Made by a program: the position numbers and the translations under genes
Source: Ascarosepion bandense
Lineage: Eukaryota > Mollusca > Cephalopoda > Sepiida > Sepiidae
NCBI GenBank assembly: GCA_037127315.1
Contig: JBBBDQ010001123.1
Location: 643,501 to 707,500 of the forward strand
Length of the DNA: 64,000 nucleotides
Direction: 5' to 3'
Shown here: positions 44,805-54,934 of the stretch, in pieces
Numbering within the stretch: the first letter of the stretch is position 1
How the letters are laid out: every line of letters begins with the position of its first letter
Notes under the pieces: model-generated
The model's input: the letters and a program-made list of their open reading frames with translations, nothing else
Database searches by the model: none
What the model was told of the DNA's origin: nothing

Positions 44805-45229
44805 ATCCAAAATTGTCTTGTGTCAGCCACCAGATGCCAAAATCCAGGATCACTTGGCAATAAATATTAAAAAATAATATGAAATACATCATTTTTTAAA
44901 AACACTGGGGTCGCCTAATAATTATGGCTGGTAGTGTACATCAAAAAATGCTGTCAGCATTGTTCATGAGAAATGATCTTTATAGCCTGAAACTAATATG
45001 GTATATTGTTCATATAAAGAATATCCAGACAGTTTTATGAAGATTCCTTGGTTAATGCTAGTGCTAATGGGAAAACATTAACTTGCAGAGTAAAATCAGA
45101 TATAGTGTAATATTAGAGTGTATCAAATGTATTTTTGTTTTTTTACAGATCTTTACTCCAAAGCTTATTTAACGCACACATCTAAAGACAATCTATGACT
45201 CCACTAGATTATCATCAACAATACTAGTC

Positions 45230-45560
45230 AATTATAACTTTTTGTTTCAGAGCTGTTATAATGGTGGATCCATGTACTGAGATCTGGCAATTATAGAGAC
45301 CTTATTTGAAACCATGTCTCAAAGCCACTGAACCTGCTTGCAAAATTTGAAAAGTAGGAAAAAATGTAAAAATATCTAATTGTAATAGCCAAAAATGGTT
45401 GAAATATTTTGAGGATGGTGACTTGTCCCTTGTAATAAAGCCCAAAACTGGATTGTCATCAGGTGTTGATTATGATGATTTTGAATGAACCCAACCATGA
45501 GAACTGCTCAGATTATAAAATAAATACCATCAGTCAGGCATAAAAAACTTTTAAAAAAAA
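45230..45560 (+). pseudogene. Mariner transposase N-terminal relic
   Basis: After several broken codons, the translation reads 'WLKYFEDGDLSLVIKPKTGL' followed by 'SSGVDYDDFE' and 'TQPMRTAQIIK'-like sequence. This matches the mariner segment 'WF.kF..GD.sl..kpr.Grp...D.d.lk....n...t.re'. Only the DNA-binding half remains. Confidence 0.5.
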
Positions 45561-46246
45561 CATATAGGTTGATTAGGAACCAAAAAAACTTTCGATACAT
45601 ACTAGTATTGTCTTTATTGTGTACACTATAAAATTGGTTTCTAGATATTTTTTTCCAGATATAATTAATAGAATTTATTTTAAATGAACATTATTAGATT
45701 ATAGATATTTTTCTTAGTATGATTTGATTTTAAAAGTTTATTAATTTTTGGCCTAATTCTTTTTTCTTTTTATTACAATTTTCTATTTCAAATATTCACT
45801 GACTATTTAAAAAATAGGAATAAGGAAACAGCTGCTAATTAAAACTGAACACATATTTTATTTCCTTGGAGCACATCCAACATGGATGATCCCATATTAG
45901 GCTATGTCTAGGTAGAATACAAATGTTTGGTCATAGGGCCACTTCTTTCTAAAACTTCATGATGAATTATTTCAGCTTTTATTATCTTATACAAGACCTC
46001 TGTCCCATTTTGGGAATAGTCATGAATGGGTTATAGGTAGAAATCTATGATACTGGATTTTCATAGGCCTATAATTAATATATACTCTTATATAATTATA
46101 TATAAGAATCAACACAATAAAAAGCAATTAACCACCTGAAGATCCTAAATACTCAAGAAACAAACCTTATACCAGTTAAGCATGCTAAAAAGAAGTCAAT
46201 ACAATAAAAAGCAATTAACCACCTGCAAATCCTACAAAATTCCTCA
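45561..46246. other. AT-rich sequence with a short duplicated phrase
   Basis: 'caataaaaagcaattaacca' + 'cctg' occurs at about 46115 and again at about 46200, an 85-bp-spaced direct duplication. Nothing else recognised. Confidence 0.4.
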
Positions 46247-46251
46247 AGTAG

Positions 46252-46543
46252 TGTTATGCCGTGAGTAAGAATAAATAACTCAACAACAGGAATAGGTTAA
46301 TTGTTGTATTCTGTGAAAATAGTATTTACAAAGGTTATTAGTATCCAATACAAGAATAAGGGTTAATCGTCTCAACCGTCGTAAGACGTAGTATGAGCAA
46401 TGGGTACTTCCGGGTCATCACCGGAAGTCTACAATTGACTTGTTGATCGGCTGCTTGGCACACTCTCTTACATAGATGCCACCATTACTTTACATAGTAA
46501 TGGAATAGTCCATTGTAGCCGAATAGGCGCGGGCGTCCCAACA
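46252..46543. repeat. Solo LTR with 5-bp target duplication AGTAG
   Basis: The 292-bp element begins 'tgttatgccgtgag' and ends 'ggcgtcccaaca' (TG...CA), flanked by AGTAG at 46247-46251 and 46544-46548. A 5-bp duplication and TG/CA ends fit an LTR of a Ty3/Gypsy-type or related element. Orientation is unclear because both strands start with TG. Its GC content is well above the surroundings. It contains inverted ETS-like motifs (46406-46428). Confidence 0.8.
46406..46428. promoter_or_regulatory. Paired inverted ETS-like sites in the solo LTR
   Basis: 'acttccggg' and 'accggaagt' lie about 5 bases apart as an inverted repeat. CCGGAAGT is the core bound by ETS-family transcription factors. Function here is inference from the motif only. 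Confidence 0.35.
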
Positions 46544-46717
46544 AGTAGCAAAACCAATCACTCACATAGAAAGATATCAAATTACACCAAACCTTGGAAA
46601 CACCAGCAAAAAAAAACAAACCCTGAAGAGTAAAAACATAACAATAATGCCTTCATGAAACTTTGAAGTCAACATGACTGAAATAACACTGCTTAGCTTA
46701 GTGATAAACTTCTCCAC

Positions 46718-46762
<45 letters not shown>
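46718..46762. repeat. (TA)n microsatellite
   Basis: About 44 bp TA. The sequences after this run ('agtcctgtttcactgtatca') and after the short run at about 46950-46960 ('agtctgtttcgctgtatcac') match, so the two flanks are copies of one repeat. Confidence 0.9.
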
Positions 46763-46765
<3 letters not shown>

Positions 46766-47118
46766 CTGCAGTAAGTCCTGTTTCACTGTATCACAACTCA
46801 TCAGTACGGTTAGACATCCAATTGCTTCTTGCCAGGATTGAAATTCAACCAAATACATCATAAATCTGAAAAAAATGGCTTGGAGGTAAATCCCAAAGAG
46901 CGATGAAATTGGACAGTGGTCCCCAGGTGTCAGAACACAAAAATAAACATATATATATATTAGTCATCCACATACAAGTCTGTTTCGCTGTATCACAGCT
47001 CATTAGTGTGGCTAGACACATCCACTTGATTCTGGCCGTGATTGAAACTTGATTGATTTGGTGTCAGTCAGTCACTACCCTCTAAGCCAGAGGCACATGG
47101 AATCAGAAAAGGGAATTT

Positions 47119-47123
<5 letters not shown>

Positions 47124-47159
<36 letters not shown>
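47124..47159. repeat. (TA)n microsatellite
   Basis: TA run shortly before the next 5S/tRNA composite SINE. Confidence 0.9.
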
Positions 47160-47161
<2 letters not shown>

Positions 47162-47204
47162 AACACATGCACAATGCTGATGAAACAGGCTTATGGACAT
47201 ATAG

Positions 47205-47465
47205 CATTGAAATATCAGTTCTTGTATGACCATCAAGCAATGTCAAGTTTGGTCAGTACTTAAATGGGTAACTACTCTAGGATATCAAATTCTTTAAGCT
47301 TAGATGTGTGGATGGTGTAATGAATAATGGCTCAGATAATCAGAGAACTGAGTTCCAATTTCAGTTGGGTCATTATATTCACTTACCCACAAGATCCTTT
47401 AGGAAATATCTGAATCCATCGTTTCTCCACTCATCTATGGGTTAAATAATAAAACTTTTATCACT
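47205..47465 (+). repeat. Composite 5S/tRNA SINE, old copy
   Basis: A decayed 5S part ('atcaagcaatgtcaagtttg', 'gtcagtacttaaatgggtaa') leads into a tRNA-like head ('agatgtgtggatggtgtaat', B-box relic 'gagttccaatttc') and the common core ('cttacccacaagatccttta', 'tctatgggttaaataata'). Order and spacing match the copy at 13140-13550. Confidence 0.7.
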
Positions 47466-47571
47466 AAAATCATTATTATCTAAAAAAAAAATTCTTAAAA
47501 TTTAAAAAAAATTTCTGGCTTTAAATAACCTACAAAGGGTAGATAAGCCATAGAAAACAAATCAATCAGTG

Positions 47572-47662
47572 AAGTAAAAAATAAAAAAATAAATCCAATA
47601 AATCAAATAATTTGATTTATTGGATTTACTGTATTTTTTTATTTTTTATTTTTTTACTTCAC
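47572..47662. repeat. AT-rich palindrome, about 90 bp
   Basis: 'gtgaagtaaaaaataaaaaa' pairs with 'ttttttattttttttacttcac'-type sequence at the other end. The centre 'caataaatcaaata' / 'tttgatttattg' has almost no loop. Confidence 0.85.
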
Positions 47663-47924
47663 AGATTCAATTTATTTCTTTATTTTAATTTTCTACTTGC
47701 CTATATATAAACAAGAACTTGGCCCTTAGAAACAAAAGGAACTCGATATGTAAAGCCACAAATTTATTTGCCTGAAGAGAGTCAATCTTAGACTCAAAAC
47801 ACGTGTAGCATCACACATCACAAATACCATTATAGACACTTAAATATCATAATATGTATAATATCTTTATACAACAAATACTAAAAATAGTATGAAAAAG
47901 ATAATTTCTTTTAAAAAAACTGGG

Positions 47925-47960
47925 GTTTTCTAATAATTATAGCCGATAGTGTATATCTCT
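47925..47960. repeat. Lone Tc1-like terminal repeat
   Basis: 'aactggggttttctaataat' + 'tatagccgatagtgtat' matches the right end at 44905-44938. The matching left end was not found, so it is a relic. Confidence 0.55.
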
Positions 47961-48759
47961 ATATTTTCATTGATAGACTGTATTCTCTCTTTTAAGTCAA
48001 AACATTGATTCAAATCATGTTTTCTACTTTCTTTCTCAAAAGGATATTTTACCATGAGTTTTGCAAATATGATTGATGAGTTCTAATGTTTAAAAATCAG
48101 TTATTTACCTTTTTTTTTTTTTAAGAAATAATGACTTATTTATTTTTATTTTTCTGCTTAAATTTATTTCATAGTTTTCCCAATATTTAAGTCCCTGGTG
48201 CATGAAGGTTAAAATGCTTTTCATGTTTTTTGCATTAATATTACAAAGCACCAAAATGCTGAGATGATCATGTGCAACCATTTTGTTTTCAAAATTTATG
48301 TGAGCCAATGAAATGTTTGCTTTTTGGATTTGTATGTATATTCATTTATCTTCTGATAAATTGTTTTTTGTCTTTGCATATAACTTCCTTTTTACTTCTC
48401 TTTTTTAAATCTCTATTTGTCATTGTATAAATTATTTGTCTTTGTATGAAACCTTTTTCATTTTTTTTACTTTGTATAAATCTCTTTATTCATTTTAATA
48501 TAAATCCCTTTTTCCATTTTTGCATAAATCCCTTTTTGTCTTTTTATGAATCTTTTCATTTGTCTTTATTAATTCCCTTTTCTGTCTGCATAAATTTTCT
48601 TCTTTTTTTTTATTTGATTGGTAGTTTTCTATTATTTTCAATCAATAAATTATTTAATAAAATATTTAATAACCATTTAAGTCATTAAATTTTAAAAATA
48701 TTTGATAAAGTCTCTTTTCTTAAATAAGAAAATATACTTTGTTTTTAATATTTCTATTC
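47961..48759. other. AT-rich sequence with a T/C-rich diverged array
   Basis: Between about 48420 and 48600, the phrase 'ataaatccctttttc...' recurs loosely every 25-35 bases ('tataaatctctttattcatt', 'tataaatccctttttccatt', 'cataaatccctttttgtctt'). This is an old minisatellite. The plus-strand frame through it (48446-48688) is a by-product. Confidence 0.5.
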
Positions 48760-49075
48760 ATTAGACTATGTACATTGTTTGGACTATTGTCCTCATTTTT
48801 ATTGCCATTATTATGACATTTTGGCCATTATACACTCCGCTCTTCTTCAGGTGCTAAGAATTTTTAACAGAATCCCTTTATTATGACCACTGGGGTATAT
48901 CATTCTCATTCCTTGTGCAAAGCCACTTCTGGTAGCCACATCTCCTTTTAACTTAACTCTTCTAAGTTATTTATTCACCACTGCTGCAACCTAGTATTGA
49001 ACTCACAAATGTTTGGGTCAAGTCACTGGAACTAACCAATGTCTATATCTACTGGGTCATGTGTCCTCCTGGCTA
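48760..49075 (+). repeat. Family P repeat, best-preserved copy
   Basis: Contains the whole phrase chain from 'ttggactattgtcctcattt' through 'cttcttcaggtgctaagaat', 'caccactgctgcaacctagt' and 'actaaccaatgtctatatct' to 'catgtgtcct'. Useful as the family reference. Confidence 0.65.
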
Positions 49076-50547
49076 CAACAGTGGTAAACAAATAACTTAG
49101 AGAGTTAAGTTAAAGGGAGATAACTATTTTTGGAAATCCTTAAATGTGTATATAAAGAATAATTATTAGTTTGGTCAATGAAAGAGTAAAAAATTTCTAT
49201 TTACCCACTTAGTTCCATGAGGTTCTCTTTCAGGTTTTAGTTGGTCGGTAACTTTTCTTAGAGATTCTTTCGGATGGATATACAGATCCAGAATCAGGCC
49301 GGAGCTGATAATGTCAGTAAATCCTGTTAACAACTACCCTCTTCCCAAAACCTATTTTTATAGGGGATAACACCTAATTTGGATATTTCTAGAACGTTTC
49401 GAATTCTCTCGATTTTTACTCAAACATTCTACAATCTTCCAAAAGGTTCTATTCCTAATTTCTCTATTTTTACGACTACTTCATGAATTAAAACTTTTTT
49501 GTAATAACAAGTAGGACTCAATAGAATCCTTTACTATAACTTTTTAGACATTATTAATGTTATTTTTTTATGTATAAATGCATCCTTGTAACACTAATGC
49601 AAATGAAGCTTTTCCATGAGGCCATCAGCCATATGTTTCAGAAATTGATTTTTATTGGTATCGTTTTGGCTACATGAGCTGATAGAAGAAGGTCTAAGTT
49701 GACATCTAACCATCTTAACAAACTCTACTCTTGATTTGAATTCAGAATTGTCCTTCTCCTGGACTCGTTGTACAACCAAAATGTCATGAGACAACACTTT
49801 ATGAGAAAAATCAGTAAGAAAATGAAAAATGTACTTGAAATATTTATTAGTTTTTGACGTGTAGGTTGTCATAACGGACCAGAAATCATGAACATAACTA
49901 ATAGTAATTAAAAATAAAGTAACCTTCAATGAAACTTCTACTCAGATTCTTTAACAAAGGAGGTAATCATTTCAGCTGCATCTTGATATCAGACAGTAAC
50001 AGTATTCTCTGATTAGCTGCACAATATAGTACTTGCAGAAGCAGTAGTAGTCTTAAATTATCTGAATTCTTAAATGAAATATTTTAATTTTTAATTTTTG
50101 ACTATTTTCTTCTTATTGTTGTTTTAGTCACAGCATTCAGAGTGCAATACCCTTCAATTGTCCACATTTTGCACTTATTAAGAACTATGTTTTAATCTTA
50201 ATCCATTCTAAATATCATTGACCTTGATGGTAAAGATATTCAAACTCAAGGACATCGTAATAAAAAGCATCAATCAAACATTGAAAAAACAAGTTATAAA
50301 TTAATCATAAAAAATTCATTTTCATCTTTGTCAAAAATTTCTGTGTTGCAATTCAAAATGTGTTGCATGGTTGAATTTTCCAGAATGTGATCTATATATT
50401 CATGAGAAAAACAAAAGCACTCAAGGTAAATTATTAAAAAATGTAAATGATAACTAAAATTGCATGGTTTTTGCTTTTTTCCTTTTGAATTTTCTTTTAA
50501 CATTTCTGCTTTTAAAATGAACTTTATATTAACATTAACTTTATCTT

Positions 50548-50557
<10 letters not shown>
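49076..50557. other. Unassigned sequence
   Basis: From 49240 to 49500 composition is more mixed ('gaatcaggccggagctgata'). Heat-shock-element-like trinucleotides occur near 49387-49405. No LTR ends or coding motif could be shown. The minus-strand frames at 49594-49929 and 50294-50557 have no recognised domain. Confidence 0.35.
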
Positions 50558-50558
<1 letters not shown>

Positions 50559-50591
<33 letters not shown>

Positions 50592-50602
50592 TGTGTATAT
50601 AA

Positions 50603-50634
<32 letters not shown>

Positions 50635-50803
50635 ATATATAAATATATATATATATATGTGTGTGTGTGTATATATAAATATATATATATATATATGTGT
50701 GTGTGTGTATATAAATATGTGTGTGTGTGTATATATATGTGTGTGTGTGTATATATGTGTGTGTTTATTTATATGTGTGTGTGTATATATATATATATAT
50801 AAC
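50559..50803. repeat. Long compound (TA)n/(TG)n microsatellite
   Basis: Nearly 250 bp of alternating TA and TG blocks with a higher-order period (a TA block with 'aaatata' followed by a TG block). Long frames of Tyr-Ile and Cys-Val on both strands are artefacts. Confidence 0.95.
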
Positions 50804-50811
50804 ATTATTTT

Positions 50812-51010
50812 TGATCGATACTTGTATTTAAGTAGATATTCTGTTTATAATCAAACAGTATTATATATTTATTTCTACTGGCCTGATTATTTATGATAAA
50901 TTTTTGTTATCAAAATGTGTGTCATTCGGCAGGATTTGAACCTGTGACCCCTACCCATATAGGGAAAGCCACCAATTGATCTGGCACATCTTAGACCTCT
51001 CACCCATGAT
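50812..51010 (-). repeat. SINE with tRNA-Leu-like head (copy 2)
   Basis: Tail 'atacttgtatttaagtagat', 'aatcaaacagtattatatat', 'ctactggcctgattattta' and head with inverted B box 'ggatttgaacctg'. It matches 9190-9400. Confidence 0.75.
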
Positions 51011-51591
51011 TCATCGTAATAACCATATCTGCTCTGAAATGTACCGTAATGTCAACAGATGTAAACATTTTACAGAAATTAACGAAGATTAACGAAATGG
51101 TCTTTAAACAACCAACAATTTGAAATTATTTTTTAAACATTATTTTTTATCAATACTCATATTTAAGTAAATATTCTATTTTATAATCAAACAGTATATA
51201 TATTTATTTCTACTGGCCTGATTATTTACGATAAATTTTTGTTACGAAAATGTGTGTCAGTCGGCAGGATTCATTAATTTTCGTAACATGTTTACATTTG
51301 TTGACATTATGATACATTTCAGAACAGATATGGTCATTATGATGAATTAGAAATTGTATTATATAGGCTTGATTTGTTTTCATTTAGACTGTTGATCATT
51401 CGTGGTCTAGAAGTCTAAGACGCACCTATATGGATAGGGGTTGCAGGTTTGAATCCTGCCAAGTGACACACATTTTCGTAACAAAAATTTATCTACTTAA
51501 ATATGAGTACTGATCAAAAATAATGTTCAAACAAATCATTTCAAATTGTCAGTTGTTTAAAGACCATTTCGTTAATAATTGTTAATTTCCG

Positions 51592-51597
<6 letters not shown>
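51010..51597. repeat. Inverted complex built from SINE-Leu copies
   Basis: 51140-51265 is a minus-strand SINE-Leu tail that stops at 'cggcagga'; 51390-51515 is a plus-strand copy with head and B box 'ggtttgaatcc'. Flanking unique sequence is also inverted: 'ccatatctgctctgaaatgt' (about 51021) pairs with 'acatttcagaacagatatgg' (about 51313), and 'ttaacgaaatggtctttaaa' (about 51088) pairs with 'tttaaagaccatttcgttaa' (about 51556). At least two inversion or duplication steps are needed. Confidence 0.75.
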
Positions 51598-51633
<36 letters not shown>

Positions 51634-51731
51634 GTTTTTTTCTTGCTTTCAAACACATATTCACCCTTATGCAAAAGAATACCATTAAGAGTAACAACAC
51701 GCTTTCATTTGTTTAAATGAAATAATGGGCT

Positions 51732-51770
<39 letters not shown>
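51596..51770. repeat. Two (TA)n microsatellites
   Basis: TA runs at 51596-51629 and 51737-51769, about 108 bp apart. Confidence 0.9.
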
Positions 51771-51771
<1 letters not shown>

Positions 51772-51777
51772 TAAGGT

Positions 51778-52310
51778 GTGATAAATAAACTGTCATTTAG
51801 ATTATGCAAAAATGAAAATAACACTGACATCTCATTTTAAGATATATTTATCAAAATTACACAAAAATATCTTGAAATACTAAGCAGTAAATTTATTCAA
51901 TAAAATTTCCGTTGTATTCAACCACAGCCTCCAGATGAATTCAGAATCTCCTGTGACTCTTTTAGATGGTCTCCTTGTTGCTGAATGCAGCCATAATCCT
52001 TGCTTTCAGATCATGTTTGGTGTTACAAGAAGATTTTTTTTGTTTCTCACTCAACTGGTGCCCCACACATAATAATCAAAGGGGTTGGAGTTTGGGAAGT
52101 TAGGTGGCCACATGTAAGGGATGATGTGGTTGTGGAAATTATCTGATAGCCATGAATGGATTTTTCTGCATGTAAGGCATGGTGCAGAGTCCTGTTACTA
52201 GACAGTCTTCTAGCAATCATCCTCTTGACCTAAGGCAGCTCTACCTCCACAAGACACTGTATTCCTCTGTGTTGATTTTGAGGCCCTCACCAAGTCTGTC
52301 AGAGGATGAA
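51778..52310 (-). pseudogene. Tc1/mariner-superfamily transposase C-terminal relic
   Basis: On the minus strand, frames read 'CRKIHSWLSDNFHNHIIPYM' + 'WPPNFPNSNPFDYYVWGT', then the C-terminal helices ('GDSEFIWRLWLNTTEILLN'). The 'wP.nSPDlNPlDYyvWG' pattern carries the last DDE aspartate (D of FDYYVWG). The first two catalytic residues are missing. The end near 51778 ('tgataaataaactgtcattt') may be the terminal repeat. Stops are present. Confidence 0.7.
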
Positions 52311-52557
52311 ATGCGTAGGCTAAGTTTTTTTGCCTTTATTCATATTGTCATTTTACAGATATATTGTAGCTATAGATTAATTTTTTACACACACACACAC
52401 AGATTTGTGTGTTATACTACATATACAGACTGATAGAAAACTATTGAGGTTAATTTAGATTTGATCTGTTTCAGACATTATCAGAGATCAATTCCGAAGT
52501 GAAAAAGAAAATTACAAATCCTTCTAGTTCTAGAATATATTAACAAATATTAGTAAC

Positions 52558-53037
52558 TAGCAGTATAGCCTGGCGTTGCTTGGGTGTAATGAAAGCTTTA
52601 AAACTAATCCATGATCTTGGAGCTCATACTCTGCCTAAAGAATATTTGTGTGAAGTTTAGTGAGAATCGGATAAATATTGTGGATTTGTATAAAGGATAT
52701 ACAGACAAACAGACACACACACACACACAAACATCTTGCCTTTTATATATATATATTATCGATTTTCTGTGCTATTGTAAGAACTGCAACCTTCAAACTT
52801 CTGAATATTGTTTATGTCTTTGAGTGTATCAAATTTGATTAAAATTGGACCACTCCTTCTATAACCCGATTTTTTCGATTTTCGATATTTATCGGGGGTT
52901 ACTCGACACAAAACCTAGCTAAGAACACTTGCAGATGCTGTGAAAATTTTTAAGAAAATCGGTTCAGCCGTTTCAGAGTCTATAGGTAATGGATACACAC
53001 ACACACACACACACAGACAAAGTTTCATTTATAAATA
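52558..53037 (+). repeat. RTE-like retroposon 3' tails, two in tandem
   Basis: Segment 1 has 'agcctggcgttgcttgggtg', 'gtgagaatcggataaatatt' and a (CA)n tail before 'ttgccttttatatatat'. Segment 2 (about 52850-53037) has 'aaaatcggttcagccgtttc', 'gagtctataggtaatggata' and another (CA)n tail. These phrases are widespread at the 3' ends of RTE-type retroposons in invertebrates (from memory). No frame. Confidence 0.55.
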
Positions 53038-53209
53038 AGTTTAGATTTTTGAATTCAATCAACTATGGTATACAATTTACAACATATGGCAGAATATGAC
53101 AATGACAATGACAACTAGAAAACATAAACTTAATTGTCAACCTTTTCTTCGGGCAGCCTTGCTTCAGTCAGTATTCCTGCCCACACAGTGAAGTTTCCGT
53201 ATATTGCGT

Positions 53210-53365
53210 AACACCTTAATTTAAAAGTATTTAAACTTATTTTACATACCTTTCATTTTTTTACAAACTGGCATTGTGGCTTTCAGTGTCCATTATTTTA
53301 ATTACTAATTGATCCCTGAATGTGTTAATGAGTACATGCTAAAAACAACAAAGATGAAGATTTTC
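53210..53365 (+). repeat. Repeat inverted at 55868-55990
   Basis: 'ctggcattgtggctttcagt' + 'gtccattattttaat' and 'caacaaagatgaag' are found inverted near 55869-55955. The mariner at 54935-55860 abuts the second copy. Family unknown. Confidence 0.6.
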
Positions 53366-53394
53366 TGTCTGAATTTCTGGTAAGAAAAGTTATC

Positions 53395-53515
53395 ATTATT
53401 TACACTATTTACATGCAAACTATCTTCCTCAACACTGTTCTTGCTATAACGTTTCGTCCGTTGTTCCCTCCGGCCTCCATCAGCTGATCAGGGTAACCTA
53501 CAAGGAATCACATTC
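53395..53515 (-). repeat. Family P-like fragment
   Basis: 'gctataacgtttcgtccgtt' + 'gttccctccggcc' and 'tcagctgatca' form, inverted, the 'ctgatg.aggccggagggaac' 'aacg.aacgtta' linker typical of PLE-type elements. It is more diverged than the other family P copies. Confidence 0.45.
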
Positions 53516-53532
53516 CACTGTCCAGGATTCAG

Positions 53533-53824
53533 TTCAGTTACATGCCGTATACGATACACACTTGAACAATCATGTCACAAAAGAAACATGACAGACTGGG
53601 CAAAAGATTTTCCTGCAGTAGGTTGCCATTACTTTCTGTGGTAGACTGGTTGCTAACCATGGTTATAGAATCCAATCTGTCCTGCTACTTAACCCATAGC
53701 TGAAGGGAGAAGTGGCTGAGTCATACCCTTTCCCAAGGGTATTTGCACATATGTGAATGCAACAAATCCAACTCATCTCTCCGATTTCTCATTCCAAGTC
53801 AATATCCATTGCACCACAATGCAC
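53533..53824 (-). repeat. tRNA-headed SINE, near full-length
   Basis: From 'agttacatgccgtatacgat' to the head 'cattgcaccacaatgcac'. Its core and tail are intact but the B-box region is shortened ('aacaaatccaactcatctct'). Confidence 0.8.
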
Positions 53825-53934
53825 ACACACAGCTTCTCTAATTCTTATTTTTATTATTGTTCACTTATTGCTTGCCTTGTTTCCCCTGAGTGCAAGGGTA
53901 CACTGCCTAGCCCAGAAACTAAACATATATTTAC

Positions 53935-54465
53935 TGTATTTACATTATTCAGACCATTGTCCTCATCTTTGTTGCCAGTTATACGTTTTGGCCATTTCTA
54001 TTTATTACACTATTTACATTGTTTGGACTATTGTCCTCGTCTTTATTGCCATTATTATGACATTTTGGCCGTTGTACACGCCGGCCTTCTTCAGGTGCTA
54101 GGAATTTCGAAACGGACTCTTTATTACAATCACTGCGGTATATGAACTCCATTCCTTGCATAAAGCCTTGAGTGGAAGTCATGAGTTATCTCCCTCTAAC
54201 CCTGCAAGTTACTTGTTCACCACTGCTGTAGCCTGGTATTGAACTCAGAACTCTAAGATTCAAGTCAGGAACTAACCAACGTCTATCAAGGATTTACACA
54301 AGGAATGGAGTTCAGATACCCCAGTGATTGTAATAAAGTGTTCAGTTCAAAATTCCTAGCACCTGAAGAAGGCCAGAGCATACAACGGCCAAAACATTGT
54401 ACAAATGGAAACAAAGATGAGGACAATAGTCCGAATACTGTAAATACTACCTCATCTCAGAAATA
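53935..54465. repeat. Family P repeats: tandem start, then inverted copy
   Basis: 53935-54000 and 54003-54290 both begin with the 'ttggactattgtcctc.tctt' phrase, so the first 65 bp are duplicated in tandem on the plus strand. From about 54300 to 54465, the repeat runs inverted ('tagcacctgaagaaggccag', 'caacggccaaaacatt', 'aatagtccgaatactgtaaa'). The result is a tail-to-tail inverted pair like the one at 38395-38720. Confidence 0.65.
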
Positions 54466-54934
54466 CAGACAAGTTTATCTACTGTATTACCAAATTCATA
54501 AACCAACACTTTAATCCACTCGGTGGCCTGTGGTACAATTTCCTGTGGTGAACTCAAAGCCTTAAACCTAACCTGCCTGCTGATGAGTGCTGCTGTTGTT
54601 TTACAGAAGCTTTTTCTCTTTCGTTACAGCTGCTACTGCTATTGAAGACTTTCTGCCATTTGTCTTTCGTTCTTTATTAGTTGCATCCATATCAAATTTA
54701 TTTCTCTTAGGTCTACTAAAGAGATCCTCAACAGTCTAACATGTATGTGCTGATTCTTTCAGATGTCAAACACTGCAGTGTTCTTCCTTCTCACATATTT
54801 TCACTTCTTTCCACAGGGGCTGATGACTCCTCTTTTCTCTTCATGCATGATCAACCATGCTTGATTTTAATGTCTTACAATCCACTCTGATGACAGTTGC
54901 AAGATTAAATATTTTCATTCATTTAAGACTAATA

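Larger units (their letters stand above)
43984..44936. mobile_element. Tc1-like non-autonomous element with TA target site
   Basis: The left end 'caataccggccataattatt' 'aggctaccccagt' and right end 'actggggtcgcctaataatt' 'atggctggtagtg' form inverted repeats of about 33 bp, flanked by TA on both sides (43982-43983 and 44937-44938). The interior has a direct duplication of about 120 bp (44010-44130 and 44192-44310) around a (TA)n run, and a SINE insertion at 44501-44804. No transposase remains. Similar ends occur alone at 47925-47960. Confidence 0.78.

Noticed and set aside
49387..49405. Heat-shock-element-like TTC/GAA trinucleotides
   Set aside because: Spacing is imperfect and such patterns are frequent in AT-rich DNA; no promoter is evident.
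49594..49929. Minus-strand 111-codon open frame
   Set aside because: No motif, no conserved start context, and no related sequence in the window.
50554..50896. Long open frames on both strands rich in Tyr-Ile and Cys-Val
   Set aside because: They are translations of TA/TG dinucleotide repeats and have no coding support.
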